Positions 1-10,148 of a stretch of DNA of 25,260 nucleotides are shown here, piece by piece. This DNA is from Hysterium pulicare CBS 123377 (taxonomy: Eukaryota; Ascomycota; Dothideomycetes; Hysteriales; Hysteriaceae), in assembly GCA_000467715.1 (NCBI GenBank), contig AJFK01000359.1, positions 1 through 25,260 on the forward strand, given 5' to 3'. The notes under the pieces were generated by a model, which did no database searches, was not told the origin of the DNA, and worked only from the letters and a program-made list of their open reading frames with translations. Positions within the stretch are counted from its first letter, which is position 1. Each line of letters begins with the position of its first letter. A program made the translations under genes and the position numbers.

Positions 1-188
1 AAAGTAAGTGGCCATACAAAGATGCATCTTTCCTTCAGCTACTCGTTTTGTATGATGATTGCCGGCCCTGGAATCTAGTCTTTCTTACTGCTCACACGTA
101 AGGTGTTCCTTATTGTCGCGTGGGAAGAGTTGTCTACAGCTCAAGAATCTTTGACTAATATAATACTGTGTTACTTAGACTGCTCACG

Positions 189-921
189 ATGTTGAACGCA
201 ATAAAATTGAGTGAACTTCTTGCCAAAAATGTTGACCCGCAACTCTATCCCCGCATGTTGTAAGTGTTTCTCACTCCCAAGAACCATCTGGGTTGCTCAC
301 GTGGTCAGCGTTATGTCGCCCAACGGGACGCTGCTCGCATACTCTACACCTGTCGATATAAAAGATCTGCGGGACCAAGCAGCGCTCATTTCCATGGCGT
401 GGAAAGAACATGAGACGGCTCTAAAAACAAAATTCAATAAATCCCATGGAAGCGACCAGCCCGAGTCAACTCAATCAAGCGAGGCACCACTGCTTGAAAC
501 ATTGACCATAGAATTTCAACACAACAACATCATCATTCGCGCTATCCAACCAAAGCTCTTGTTGGTCCTTGTCGGAGGAGTTCCCCCAGGGCGGAAAGCG
601 TCATTCAAGATTACCCCGGAAGCACATGGAGATTCTCGGTACCCATCAACAGCATTTGATCAGGAATCGGTGACCGCTCAATCACAGTCTGAGGAAGAAC
701 AGTCATCTACTCAAGAATCATCGCCTTCAGTCGATGGTATTAGCTCGCCAAAGAAGAAAGCCTCATCTATTGCAGAGAGCCATATGAGTCAACGTGAGAA
801 GGACATGAAGCTTGGTACCCTCCATATCCAGCGGAAGAAACTTGACGCTTTGACAGACTTTCTTCGGGCCGATTTCGATTCGAAAGGCTTTGTTATGCCA
901 GACGACTCGAGTTTCCCTTGA
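189..921 (+). CDS. Roadblock/LC7-domain protein (Ragulator/EGO-like)
   Basis: Two exons, 189-259 and 309-921, give 227 aa. The 49-bp intron starts GTAAGT and ends CAG. The ATG at 189 opens a helix (LNAIKLSELLAKN) that the splice joins to a beta strand reading VMSPNGTLLAYSTPVDIKDL, followed by ALISMAWKEHE. This is the usual Roadblock/LC7 opening. A second core stretch (about residues 90-115, ending LVLVGGVPPG) completes the domain. Residues about 125-185 are polar and Ser/Gln/Glu-rich, probably disordered. The C-terminus (KLDALTDFLRADFD...GFVMPDD) resembles the tail of fungal members. Such proteins are adaptors, for example in lysosomal/vacuolar Rag-GTPase scaffolds or on dynein. Which role applies here is inference. 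A start at the in-frame GTG at 211 would lack the first helix, so the spliced model is preferred. Confidence 0.7.
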
Positions 922-2393
922 GAATGCCAACCCCTTAGAGACACTGTACAATAGATTGGTCGGTTCTTATGTTTGCATCTATGTATCTCTTACTGTTCCT
1001 TCGGTATACACGATTCAGCGACATTGTTCAAAGCATCTTTCATGTCATTCGGCCGGTTCGCATAGGAAGGCAGGACACCTTATACCAGATTTCCTTCTCC
1101 TACTCAATACCATGTGTAACAGACTATTTCCCTGTAGCTTCAAAGCATGGGATAATTTAAACTTCTCTTGTCTTACCTAGTCTTCGCGCACAGCATGGCA
1201 TCGATGAGGCTTACTTAGGCAACGTACATTCCAGGTTACGATTCATGACGAATTTTCAGCAACATAACCCAAGGACAGATCCACTTTGCTGTACGCACGC
1301 CCTCGGAGTTATGTATTTCAGCAACCATATCAAATTCGGAATCTGCAATAAACCTTGAACCGTGGTTTTGGCGTAATCTCCCCAGTTTCCTGTCGCCCCG
1401 AGAACTCCATTTCCCCATTCTACCAACTTCCCCGAACATGGACTACAAGCCGATATCTACGGACCGTGCGCTTCTATAGACATTTTAGGGCAAATGACGA
1501 ATCCATTGCTTGATCTCTTCGACTCACAGCCTTCTCTTCAAATGCGCGCCTTAATAAGAAAGGAACACCTTGATTTGGTGACGAGGACTTCCAGGTTCCC
1601 GGATGATAAACTGTACTGTCCTCGCGTGTCTCTTCTCTGATCCGACCCCTGCTTCACATCGCGATTGCGCGGCCATCTCTGGGGTACTTCATTGCCCCAG
1701 CAAACTGGAGCACCGGGTTTTTGTCGATCTATTTCTGTCGTTCTCCATTCTCCACGTGCTTCGACTATCAAAAGTTTCCTACACGCGATATGTTGACAAC
1801 TTCTAGGCTGCTGAGTTACTTATTGCGATAAGGCTGCTCTTTACGCACACATTCATCGAGGTTCAGCAGATTGATATCAATTACGAATCGTTTCCAGAGT
1901 GACTTTATTTGCCATAGTGGTATACGTTCGCCACTGAAAGCTGTTAGTTCCAGGTAACTAAGCGCATGCATTCAGCCCTGGAGGTTTCCTGTCGTCTACG
2001 CGCTGTTCATTATCCCAACTCTTCGCCTCCACCCAACCGACGTTTTCTTCTCGGATATTTTGTTCGCTTATGAACATTTCGTTATTCTTGTAGAATCTAA
2101 CCAACCTTCACCATCACCTTGAAGCTTGAAGATTCCGGCTAAATATGAAGACTCCCTGCAACTCGGCATCTGGGCAGTTCTCTGGTCTGAGCGCCCTTGG
2201 CGTTCATCAAACATATTGATTCTGCAAAACCATACTTCCACTGGACACAGTTTTAGTACTCTTGGCCGACGCGTAAAAGCACGGGTGTCAAATGGGTAAC
2301 GGTACACTAAGGTGTGGTTATTAGGCGCTGCCTGGCCATCTTGCGTAAAGTGGATTTTACTGACCGCGTTCTGTGGATTTCTACCGTCAGAGT
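922..2393. other. intergenic, no gene recognised
   Basis: About 1.5 kb between two plus-strand genes. All frames on both strands are broken into short pieces with no recognisable protein motif. No tRNA-like B box, tandem repeat or transposon end was seen. It presumably holds the 3' UTR of the Roadblock gene and the promoter of the GMC oxidoreductase. Confidence 0.6.
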
Positions 2394-2400
2394 TATAATA
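2394..2400 (+). promoter_or_regulatory. TATA-like element of the GMC gene
   Basis: TATAATA lies 59 bp upstream of the chosen ATG at 2459. It is only 8 bp upstream of an earlier in-frame ATG at 2408. If this is the TATA box, transcription would begin after 2408, which favours 2459. Confidence 0.35.
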
Positions 2401-2458
2401 ACTATGCATGGGCGTTCTGATTCGGTCACCTCCAGGTTTTCTCTTATCTGGGCCACCG

Positions 2459-4693
2459 ATGGCCTACCTCGCGACTACATGCGTAAAAGCATTTCTTATC
2501 TTGCTTGGCATTTTCCACCTTACCTATTGCTTGCCGGACACATCATCGCTAGATGACATCAACAAGTATCCTGCTGGTGTTAACAGTAGTTACGATTATG
2601 TGATTGTTGGTGGAGGCACGAGCGGGCTTACTGTTGCAGATCGATTGACTCAAGATGGCACAAGTATGTTCTGCACGAATAGCTCCCATCTGAGCGCTGT
2701 CGTTTATCTTAATTTGATTAGGATCTGTTCTCGTTGTCGAACTTGCTTCCTTCGACAATGACCCTCTTATTATGATGCCCTCGAAGGGGAAGACGATCGC
2801 ACGTGATGAATACAACATAACCTCGGTGCCTCAGACTGGCCTGAATGGCCGCACGATTACTGTAGATGTTGGCGCGGTAGTAGGTGGCTCTTCAAGGGTG
2901 AATGGGATGTTCTTCGATAGAGGATCAAAGGAAGATTACGATGCTTGGGGTTCACTGAGAAATCCTGGGTGGGATTGGGCAGGTCTCTATCCGTATTTCC
3001 AGAAGGTAGGTCTTGAGTGCGTCCTGTTCACAGTATTTTCAGATCTGATTGGAAAATACTTCGCTGTAGAGCACAACATTCACTCCGCCCGATCCGCAAC
3101 TTGCCCAACAGTTCGGCATCCAGTTTGATGGATCTGCTTACGGAAGCGGACCAGTTCAATCCAGTTATCCGCCATATCAATTTCCAGGCGACAGTAAGTC
3201 AGCGTTGCGCACAAAAAGTATTAACATACGGCTAACGTATAGGTGATTCATTTTAGAAATCATGTGGGATGCCTGGAATGACTTCGGTATTCCGATTTCA
3301 AATGAGAGCGGGAATGGCAATAAGATTGGCCGCTGTTGGGTACCGTCATCGCAAGAGCCCCGAACTTCAACACGATCGGATGCCAAAACGGGTCACTACG
3401 ATCCTGTGAAATCGCGATCCAATTACCATCTTTTAACCGGCTATAAAGTTCAAAAAATCAACTTCTCAAACGACCGCCGCGCTATGAGCGTCACGATAAA
3501 TCCCAGGAACGACTCCAGCGGCCTTTCAAGTTTCTCAGTCGCAGCCAACAAAGAAGTAGTTCTAGCCGCAGGTGCAATTCACACGCCCCAATTACTTCAA
3601 CTCAGTGGAATTGGTTCAAATGCAACACTTCAAAATGCTAATATTCAGACCATTGTTGACCTGCCTGGGGTAGGATCGAACTTTCAAGATCATCCAGCAT
3701 TTCCTCCTTTTTACAATTGTTGGTAACTTTCTCTCCAAATGTTTGATTCGGCAAGGCTAATAAAGCTTAGTCACTAATGATGTCTGGCCGAACCCGACTG
3801 CACTTCAAACTAATGCATCCTTCCAAGCCGAAGCAATGGCGGAATACAACAGTAGCAGCACAGGTAGCCGTCTCACAAGTAATGACCAATAGGTACCCAC
3901 TCATGTTTATTATAGGACCGTACTCAGTTGGCGTTGGCAATTCAGGTGTTTGGTTACCTCTCTCCTTCATCGGAAACGCCAGCTTCAATTCAACAATCTT
4001 GAATAACCTAGGCAAGCAAAACGCCGCCGATTACCTATACCCCGGTGCCTCGTGGGATCTTGTTCAAGGATACGCAGCCCAACTCCAAGTTCTCACAAGA
4101 CAATACTCCTCCAACCACTCTGCCGTTCTAGAATTCTCTTTCGAAGGCGGGGGTTGGGCAGCTCTTGTCCTCGAAAAGCCTTTCTCCCGCGGTACCGTGA
4201 CCATCAACACGAGTTCCCCAAACTCCGAACCGATTGTGGATTACCGTGCTCTTTCCAACCCACTGGATATCGCTATGCTTACGCAATTCATCAAATTCGG
4301 CCGCAGCTACTACAATTCGAAAGGCATGAGTGCTCTCAAACCTGTCGAGATCACGCCTGGAGTGAACGTCGTCTCGGATGCGGATCTTGCGGATGCGGTA
4401 AGAAGACTGACCACACCGACCATATACCATCCCTGCTGCACTGCAGCCATGATGCCGAGACAATTGGGTGGCGTTGTCACGCCGGATTTAACGGTTTATG
4501 GGACCAAGGGGTTGAGTGTTGTTGATGCTAGTATTATGCCGATGATTCCGAGTACGCATCTAAGTGCGACGGTTTATGCTATTGCGGAAAAGGTGATATT
4601 GTCAATTGACTGCATTTTGTGAACAGAAACTGACGTTCATAGGCTGCTGACTTGATTAAGCAACGAGATGAGCAGAATTTGGGGAATTGTTGA
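2459..4693 (+). CDS. secreted GMC-family FAD oxidoreductase
   Basis: Seven exons: 2459-2663, 2722-3005, 3070-3193, 3257-3718, 3771-3863, 3916-4592, 4643-4693, giving about 631 aa, a normal GMC length. A hydrophobic signal peptide (residues 1-22, ending HLTYC) is followed by the FAD-binding Rossmann motif GGGTSG (51-56) and a ribose-binding Glu75. The two GMC signatures are GAVVGGSSRVNGM (119-131) and GAIHTPQLLQLSGIG (310-324). The catalytic pair is His561 (YHPCCTAAM) and His604 (STHLSATVY), 43 residues apart as in glucose oxidase. Many N-x-S/T sites fit secretion. The family oxidises alcohols or sugars with O2 or quinones; the substrate cannot be read here. The exon 4/5 junction is ambiguous. 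Donor GTTGGT at 3719 with TAG ending at 3770 reads YNFTNDVW; donor GTAACT at 3723 with AAG ending at 3765 gives a five-residue variant. Versicolorin B synthase-like members are an alternative subfamily. Confidence 0.88.
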
Positions 4694-4955
4694 GATTTTT
4701 TTGTGTGAATTCGGCGAAAAGTCCTGTACCAATATGTGAGTATAGCTATATATACACGTCAGCGATTACTATTCAAGTATCATAACGCTATTTGCATATT
4801 TATGAGAGATTGATTTTCTTTCGCAATATCATGTACTTTTAGTGCCTTAGCTTTACAATGACTTAAGTTGGCCTGTCCAACTTTCCTCCCAACCCAGTCC
4901 AACGCCGCTATGTTTATGAAATAAGACTTGGGAAAGAGATGTCTTGGGATTGTGC

Positions 4956-6635
4956 TCAAACATCCAACGAGATGTGGCCTATACCTCTGGATACACAACT
5001 CAACATAGCCGAACCCTTTTCCTGCTCCAGTAACCCAGTGCCCCGATGTTCGATTCTCCCGCTACAGACGCCAACCCGACACGTACCGCAATTCCCCGCT
5101 TCACAAGAGGAGTCGATATCTAGACCCACAGCTCTCAAGACATCGAGCAGCGTCTGACTACTCTCGACTTCGACCGTCTTCTTGCTAGCCACCAGCTCTG
5201 CCGTGAAAGGATCTCCAGACGTAGCTACCTGGAACGTCTCAAAGTGAACGTGATCCTTCGGCATCCCGAGCTCCTCTGCCGCTTTTCCTACGCCATCCAT
5301 GAGACGCTGGGGACCGCAGCAATATACGTGGGTGCTGTCGTTGCCTCTCGCAATCACTTTCGTAACGTCGAGAGACTGTCCCTTGGATTTATTGTAGATA
5401 GCCGCTTTCGAACCTAGTGGTTCGATGTATCTTCGAAAAGGCACTTCAGCTGCCACAGCGAAATGGAGTTCGTAACTCTGACCCGATGCTTGGAGTTTCT
5501 GCAACGCAGCAATGAACGCCGTGATCCCGATGCCACCAGCGAAGATGATATGATGGTCCGCCTCCACCGAAAGAGGAAAACTCGCCGTGATCTGGCCCAC
5601 GGTCAAAATATCCCCTTCCCTCGCCTTCTCATGCAAGAATTTCGACCCGCCTCTACTCTGCGCATCTAACGCGATACCGAGTTCAAATCGCTTCGTGTTT
5701 CCCCCAATAACCGAATAAGCTCTCACCAACTTCCCACCCAGCTTCAACCTGACATGCGAACCAGGCTCCACATCCACCAGCTCGTCGAGCGTCTCCACAG
5801 CCTCAAGCACAAACGACACAACCTTCTGCGTCTCCATCTTCTTCTGCGCCACGCGATACTCCGCCCACTTCCTCATAGCCAGCGCCTCATCCCCAAACAT
5901 CCTCGCCTCCTGATCCTCAAACCTCTTCTCCAACCTATTCCTAAAGATCCCATTGATCTCCCTCCCCAACTCCTCAATCCGCACAATCTGCCGCATCGCC
6001 TCCACATTATCGAGTTCCGTAGCCAGATAATGCCCCACGCGCGCAACCGTCCACTCCGGATGAATCCGCCTCACAAGCCTGATCTCATCGCCCGGTTTAA
6101 CAAACCCCTCTCTCAGCACACGATAATACCACCCCGCGCGAAAAAGCGACTGCGCCCTCTTCGCCATCCCCTTAACCTCAAACCGATGGTTCAGCTTAAA
6201 ACAAGGCTGCCGCGGCTCCGAGACCTGCACTTCGATCTCCCCGATGCTGAATACATCCCCAATACACACGTTCCGCTCATTCGCGTAACTGCTGACTAGA
6301 TTCTCCCCGAACCCGCCTACCGAGAATAAATGCGCGGAGTCGGGGAGCTCGGCGCGCCAGGAGGCGTAGTGCAGGGCGCAGTAGTGCAGGAGGGCTTTTT
6401 CGAGCCCGCCGTGCAGTTCGAAGGCTTGCTCGTCGCCTGAGCAGCCGAGACGCGACACGAAGACGGGTTCTTTGTGTGGGATCTTGTAGATGGCGGAGGT
6501 TAGGTGCGGGATGCCGAAGGCGGGCTTTACTTTGCCGGTTCGGACTTGGAGGAGCTTTTCGGGCTGGAAGGGGGCTGAGAGGGAGGAAATGGTGGGGATG
6601 GCTGGGTTTGCGTCGGCGGTTTCGAGTATGGCCAT
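4956..6635 (-). CDS. MOSC domain / flavin reductase / [2Fe-2S] ferredoxin fusion
   Basis: One intronless frame of 559 aa starts at ATG 6635 and stops at 4956. Residues about 45-190 are a YiiM-like MOSC domain, with GDEQ...LHGG, GGFGENL and EPRQPCFKLNHRF, including the conserved Cys145. A helical segment (about 195-245) follows. Residues about 265-470 are a phthalate-dioxygenase-reductase-like module with flavin motif RAYSV (305-309), pyridine-nucleotide motif GGIGIT (367-372) and CCGP (439-442). The C-terminal plant-type ferredoxin domain has cluster ligands Cys511, Cys516, Cys519 and Cys547. MOSC proteins carry sulfurated molybdenum cofactor or handle sulfur, and several reduce N-hydroxylated compounds. 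Here NAD(P)H, flavin, Fe-S and MOSC sit on one chain, suggesting a self-contained reductase; that is inference. Its 3' end faces the GMC gene, with 262 bp between the two. Confidence 0.9.
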   Translation of the reverse strand: MAILETADANPAIPTISSLSAPFQPEKLLQVRTGKVKPAFGIPHLTSAIYKIPHKEPVFVSRLGCSGDEQAFELHGGLEKALLHYCALHYASWRAELPDSAHLFSVGGFGENLVSSYANERNVCIGDVFSIGEIEVQVSEPRQPCFKLNHRFEVKGMAKRAQSLFRAGWYYRVLREGFVKPGDEIRLVRRIHPEWTVARVGHYLATELDNVEAMRQIVRIEELGREINGIFRNRLEKRFEDQEARMFGDEALAMRKWAEYRVAQKKMETQKVVSFVLEAVETLDELVDVEPGSHVRLKLGGKLVRAYSVIGGNTKRFELGIALDAQSRGGSKFLHEKAREGDILTVGQITASFPLSVEADHHIIFAGGIGITAFIAALQKLQASGQSYELHFAVAAEVPFRRYIEPLGSKAAIYNKSKGQSLDVTKVIARGNDSTHVYCCGPQRLMDGVGKAAEELGMPKDHVHFETFQVATSGDPFTAELVASKKTVEVESSQTLLDVLRAVGLDIDSSCEAGNCGTCRVGVCSGRIEHRGTGLLEQEKGSAMLSCVSRGIGHISLDV

Positions 6636-6776
6636 TTTGAGAGAGATATGCTTGATGGAATGGGGTATGGGGTGAATGTAGTGGAATTAGAGAAAGTGCG
6701 AAGCTGAGAAGTAGGAGAGAAATCGATAATGATAGAATATAGAGATTTGAAAACGACTCCCAGGTGCCGAATGAAG

Positions 6777-6787
6777 TATATATATAT
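6777..6787 (-). promoter_or_regulatory. TATA-like stretch upstream of the MOSC-reductase gene
   Basis: An uninterrupted alternating TA run about 142 bp upstream of the minus-strand ATG at 6635. It lies between the start codon and the palindromic repeat cluster at 6804-6940, so it is a plausible core promoter. Assigned by position and composition only. Confidence 0.35.
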
Positions 6788-6803
6788 CTAAAATTTATCG
6801 AAG

Positions 6804-6940
6804 CTGACAGAAACAATTCTGTAGCTATCTCGAAGGATTTCGGCACTTTCGGCCCTATCTCGAACCGGCGTACTGTACAAGCTGGCCTGACAGAAACTAT
6901 TCTGTAGATGTTAGCGAAGGATTCCAACCGCTATCTCGAA
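6804..6940. repeat. promoter repeat cluster with two ACAGAA-N4-TTCTGT palindromes
   Basis: Two imperfect copies about 37 bp long begin at 6804 and 6887. Both contain CTGACAGAAAC, a palindrome ACAGAA-N4-TTCTGT (6807-6822 and 6890-6905), and CGAAGGATT. The decamer CTATCTCGAA also occurs exactly three times, at 6825, 6855 and 6931. The block lies 170-305 bp upstream of the MOSC-reductase ATG. Perfect 6-bp arms with the same 4-bp spacing in two copies suggest binding sites for a dimeric regulator. A decayed tandem duplication is the simpler alternative. Confidence 0.6.
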
Positions 6941-7814
6941 ACTGCACTGCGTCATGCTGCTGCCTAAAACGATGACTTGTTCAAACAACCGCATAACTCC
7001 GTCGGAAGATCACTTCCATCGATCCCGTTGGAAACTATAGTTTGCCCCAGCCTCCCAAAAGCGGGCCTTCGGATCTCGCCTATCGTTGGTGTTGGTGTTT
7101 GCTTAAGAAAGATGAAGTAGCGTTCAATAAAATAAATGCTCATCCTATTTGCTTCATAACCCTTCGAGAATCAAGGGCGAAAGATGAGAGAGGGAAAATG
7201 ACGGAACGAGATGTGAATTGCAACTTGTTTCTATGTTTTGCAAGTTGAAGTGTCCAATTGAAGGATATTAGCGGATTTAAATGCGAATAGTAGAAGAATT
7301 GACAAATGCCAAATGACTTATTACATGCAGTAAATACAAACATTTATCTCTTGAAATACCATTGCGCGAGGTAGATGGCCGGCCTAAGAGCATCACGTAC
7401 TTGAATAGAACTAACTTCTGGCTTAACGGTTATTGGGCATGCTGAACAGAAAAGTAGTCTCCTTGCGTATATATCACACCAGTTTGTATCAAAATAATTA
7501 ATGATTCTTGAATTGCTGGAAGCACTTATACAATGACTGACTCCTTCGAGATCCGGTCAGAAGGGGGCTGAACTGTTCGAGGAACGAGCAAGACGCCAGT
7601 TGAATTAGAGAAACCCATGACTCCCATGACCACGATGAAAAATGCCTATGCATAGATATACAGTAAAACACAATGCCTCCGACACTTCCATGAACAGGCA
7701 AACGAGAACTGCCTCGTCAGAACCACCAACCAACCTCCCGAGGCCCATTATATATCTCGTATTGGAAACTCCCTTCGCAGAAGTCTACACATCGTCCTCC
7801 TCCCTCACTCAAAT
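6941..7814. other. intergenic, no gene recognised
   Basis: The stretch lies between the promoter side of the MOSC-reductase gene and the 3' end of the small mitochondrial-type gene. Only short open frames without recognisable motifs are present on either strand. I see no RNA gene or mobile-element signature. Confidence 0.55.
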
Positions 7815-8377
7815 CTATCCGCTCTTCTCACCACCCGACTTGGGCGCACTTCCTCCACCACTACTCTTCTGCCTCGGACTCCCCTGCGATCCACCTTCCT
7901 CCTGCCCTCTCGGCTGACTGACTTCCGGGTTACCGGGACTGACTTCGAGGGAACCATCCTGTTAAAACTCCAAGTTAGTAAATCCTTTTTCCAAATAGAA
8001 CCCCATACCCAAGAGATTCCAAACCCTAATACTATTCGCGGAACCCAGGGATCTATCTCGTTTCGCTCACAGCTTGGGAAGAAAATTAGTTAACATACGC
8101 TATCCCCCCCACTCTCGTCTCCCGCAGTCTTCTTCTCCGACTCGGGCGATGTTTTATCCGGGTCGAAAGCCTCAGATCCTTCAGCGGCCGCGTCATCAGT
8201 GCCGGATTTGCTGTACTCGCTTGAGGACGGATTGAGCGAGTCTTTGTCTTGGGTGTCTTTTCGAGGGTAGAAGCATTGCGGGGTTGTGGAGAGAGGACGG
8301 AATATGTAGGGAGAGGAAGGACGGAAGACTGAGGGTTGGAATTGGAGCCTTTGGAGGCGTTTGGAGAGGGTGAACAT
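7815..8377 (-). CDS. small conserved fungal protein, probably mitochondrial
   Basis: Two exons on the minus strand, 8377-8099 and 7958-7815, give 140 aa. The 140-bp intron starts GTATGT and ends CAG. The N-terminus (MFTLSKRLQRLQFQPSVFRP, then FRPLSTTPQCFYPRKD) is rich in Arg and Ser with no acidic residue in about 40 positions, as in a mitochondrial presequence. The rest is a low-complexity, Glu/Ser/Gly-rich chain, apparently disordered. The splice joins DESGGDS to DGSLEVSPGNPEVSQPRGQE. I associate that stretch with a widespread short hypothetical protein of Pezizomycotina; this is recollection, not a search. No catalytic motif is visible and I assign no function. Without splicing the first exon would end two codons into the intron. 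Confidence 0.7.
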
Positions 8378-8861
8378 TGTGGGTAGGGAGATTGAGATGA
8401 GGCTAAGGTAGGTGGTTGAATTGAAGATATAAGGATTTGTAAGGCGGTTGGGGACTTGTTCAGATGGGAATTTGAGTGGAGGATGAAGAAGGCAGTGGAT
8501 TGAGTAAAGAAGAGTAAGTGATATCAATGACCGCGTCAAATTGTAGCGTTGATGTCGTTTGATAATTTGTGGACAAGCTGTGACGTCAGAAGCCAAGGCC
8601 GAGGGAGGACAGGTGGATGGATGATTAAGCAAATGACAAGACAGCATCATATAAACGCAAGGACTGAATTCAAAACCTCTTCTTATTTATCTATTAACTT
8701 CTATTTTACTTTTACTAATTAAAAATAATAAATCAAAAAAATTATTATATTATATTTTAATTATTAATAAGCAAAAGGCTTGCAGTCCTACTTAGATTAT
8801 TACATTTCTCTTGCAACTTGTTCCCAGCAAACATACTCCAGTCCGCCCATGGCCAAAACTC
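8378..8861. other. intergenic with a very AT-rich block (8681-8770)
   Basis: This gap separates two minus-strand genes. Its first part is the 5' region of the mitochondrial-type gene. Positions 8681-8770 are about 90 bp made almost entirely of A and T, flanked by ordinary sequence. The rest is a short spacer up to the stop codon of the CFEM gene. No gene is seen. Confidence 0.6.
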
Positions 8862-10096
8862 TCACTTCAATCTTCCCGTCTCCACTTCTTTCCCCTCACC
8901 AACACTCTTCTCCTTCTCCGAAACCCCTTTCCCCGTATCCTCCAACTCACTCACATTGGCCTTGGTCATAAGCTCAAAAGGCGGCCTACTCACCTCCCGT
9001 CCATCAATTTCCGCATCCCCCTCTGTCCTTCCACCTCCATCCCCCCTCCCACCCCCATCCGCTCCACCCACCCCTCTTCCAGCCGCACCTGCTCCCCACT
9101 TTCTACTCATTCTCAAAGTAATAAAGCCAATTACGCCGATAATAAGAGCAACAGCGACGGAGATGCCCACGCCTAGACCTGCTTTTGCGCTCTTGCTGAG
9201 GCCGCCACCGCCATCGCCTGTTGTTGAGGAGGTCGAGGTCGAGGAGGATGAGGCAGGTGAGATAGCTGACGATGCGACGCTTTTAGATAGGGAGCTGGCA
9301 TCACCGCCGCTGGCGCCGCTATAGACCGTCGAGAAGCCCGTTGTAGTCACATAAACAGTCTTGGAATCAGAAACTGTCAAGACAAGAGGGATAGTGGTGA
9401 TAGGTGTGGAAGCGGCCGAACTGACACCGTTGGCGCTGATGGCGCTGTAGATGGTGGAGAGACCCGTTGTAGTTACGTAGACGGTGTTGGATTCAGATAC
9501 CGTGGCGATGAGGGGGATAGTCGTAATAGCCGTGAATTGTGCTTCGCCGGATGAAGTGGTTGAGGTTGTGGCTGCTATTGAGCCCGAGGCTGAGCCGGAT
9601 GAAAGGACCTCTAATACTCATATTAGCATCTATTCTCGCCACACACATTGATAAGGGAGTTGAGATTGGATTTAGAGGGATTAGTGAACGTACGTGCGCA
9701 AAACGACGCGGCATAAGAAACCACCTCCTGCGCATCAGACGCGCTGCACGCTTCGTTGGCACAGTCCCGCACCCCGTATGCGAAGTCCGCTGTGGAGCAT
9801 TCGCAGACGAAGTCGGTACTTCCACACCCGAACTCCGTGAGGGCGATGTTGATCATGTTGTTGATACATGTTTGCTAGAAAACAGAAGTGTATTGTTAGT
9901 TTTGTTGGTTTATGAAGTTAGACGATAAGGCTGAGAAGTTGAAGAAGTGAGGAAAATGAGATGGAGAGTGAAGGAAAGGCTAAGGAGGAAATGGACCAAC
10001 ACCGCATGGTGGAAGATCGCTTAGCGTTTGACATGATATCAAGTCGAGGAATAGCAAGAGAGCTGCCACAGTTCTGATTATTGAAGCCATTGTCAT
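8862..10096 (-). CDS. CFEM-domain membrane protein with two Ser/Thr-rich modules
   Basis: Three exons, 10096-10001, 9874-9694 and 9610-8862, give 341 aa. A signal peptide (residues 1 to about 22) precedes a CFEM domain with all eight cysteines: 31, 35, 49, 56, 58, 70, 75 and 91. Asp53 sits where CFEM haem-binding proteins place their iron ligand. A Ser/Thr linker then carries two copies of a module (121-151 and 163-193) containing ITTIPL, TVS-x-S-x-TVYVTTTG and ST-x-YS. A low-complexity stretch precedes one membrane span (about 236-259) and a charged, Gly-rich cytosolic tail. CFEM proteins act at the fungal surface, some in haem-iron uptake and some as receptors or effectors. The single span argues against a GPI anchor. 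Exon 1 must end at GGT before donor GTTGGT to keep the CFEM frame. MAS at 10090 is an alternative start. Confidence 0.85.
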
Positions 10097-10148
10097 GGGA
10101 GGAATTTGGTTAGATGACTGCAGCCTTAAAGTTTGTACGGGCAGCTAA

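Noticed and set aside
2408-2458. Upstream in-frame ATG (2408) as start of the GMC protein
   Set aside because: It would place 17 non-signal residues before a good signal peptide and lies only 8 bp after the TATA-like motif. ATG 2459 is preferred.
5754-6299. 181-codon plus-strand open frame, His/Arg/Pro-rich
   Set aside because: It lies wholly antisense to the MOSC-reductase gene, whose domains and motifs are clear. Its composition is what the reverse of that coding sequence gives.
6277-6927. 216-codon minus-strand open frame overlapping the MOSC-reductase start
   Set aside because: Different frame from the real protein, low-complexity Arg/Pro-rich, and it crosses the promoter repeats. No motif supports it.
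8818-9324. 168-codon plus-strand open frame, Ser/Pro-rich
   Set aside because: Antisense shadow of the low-complexity tail of the CFEM gene.
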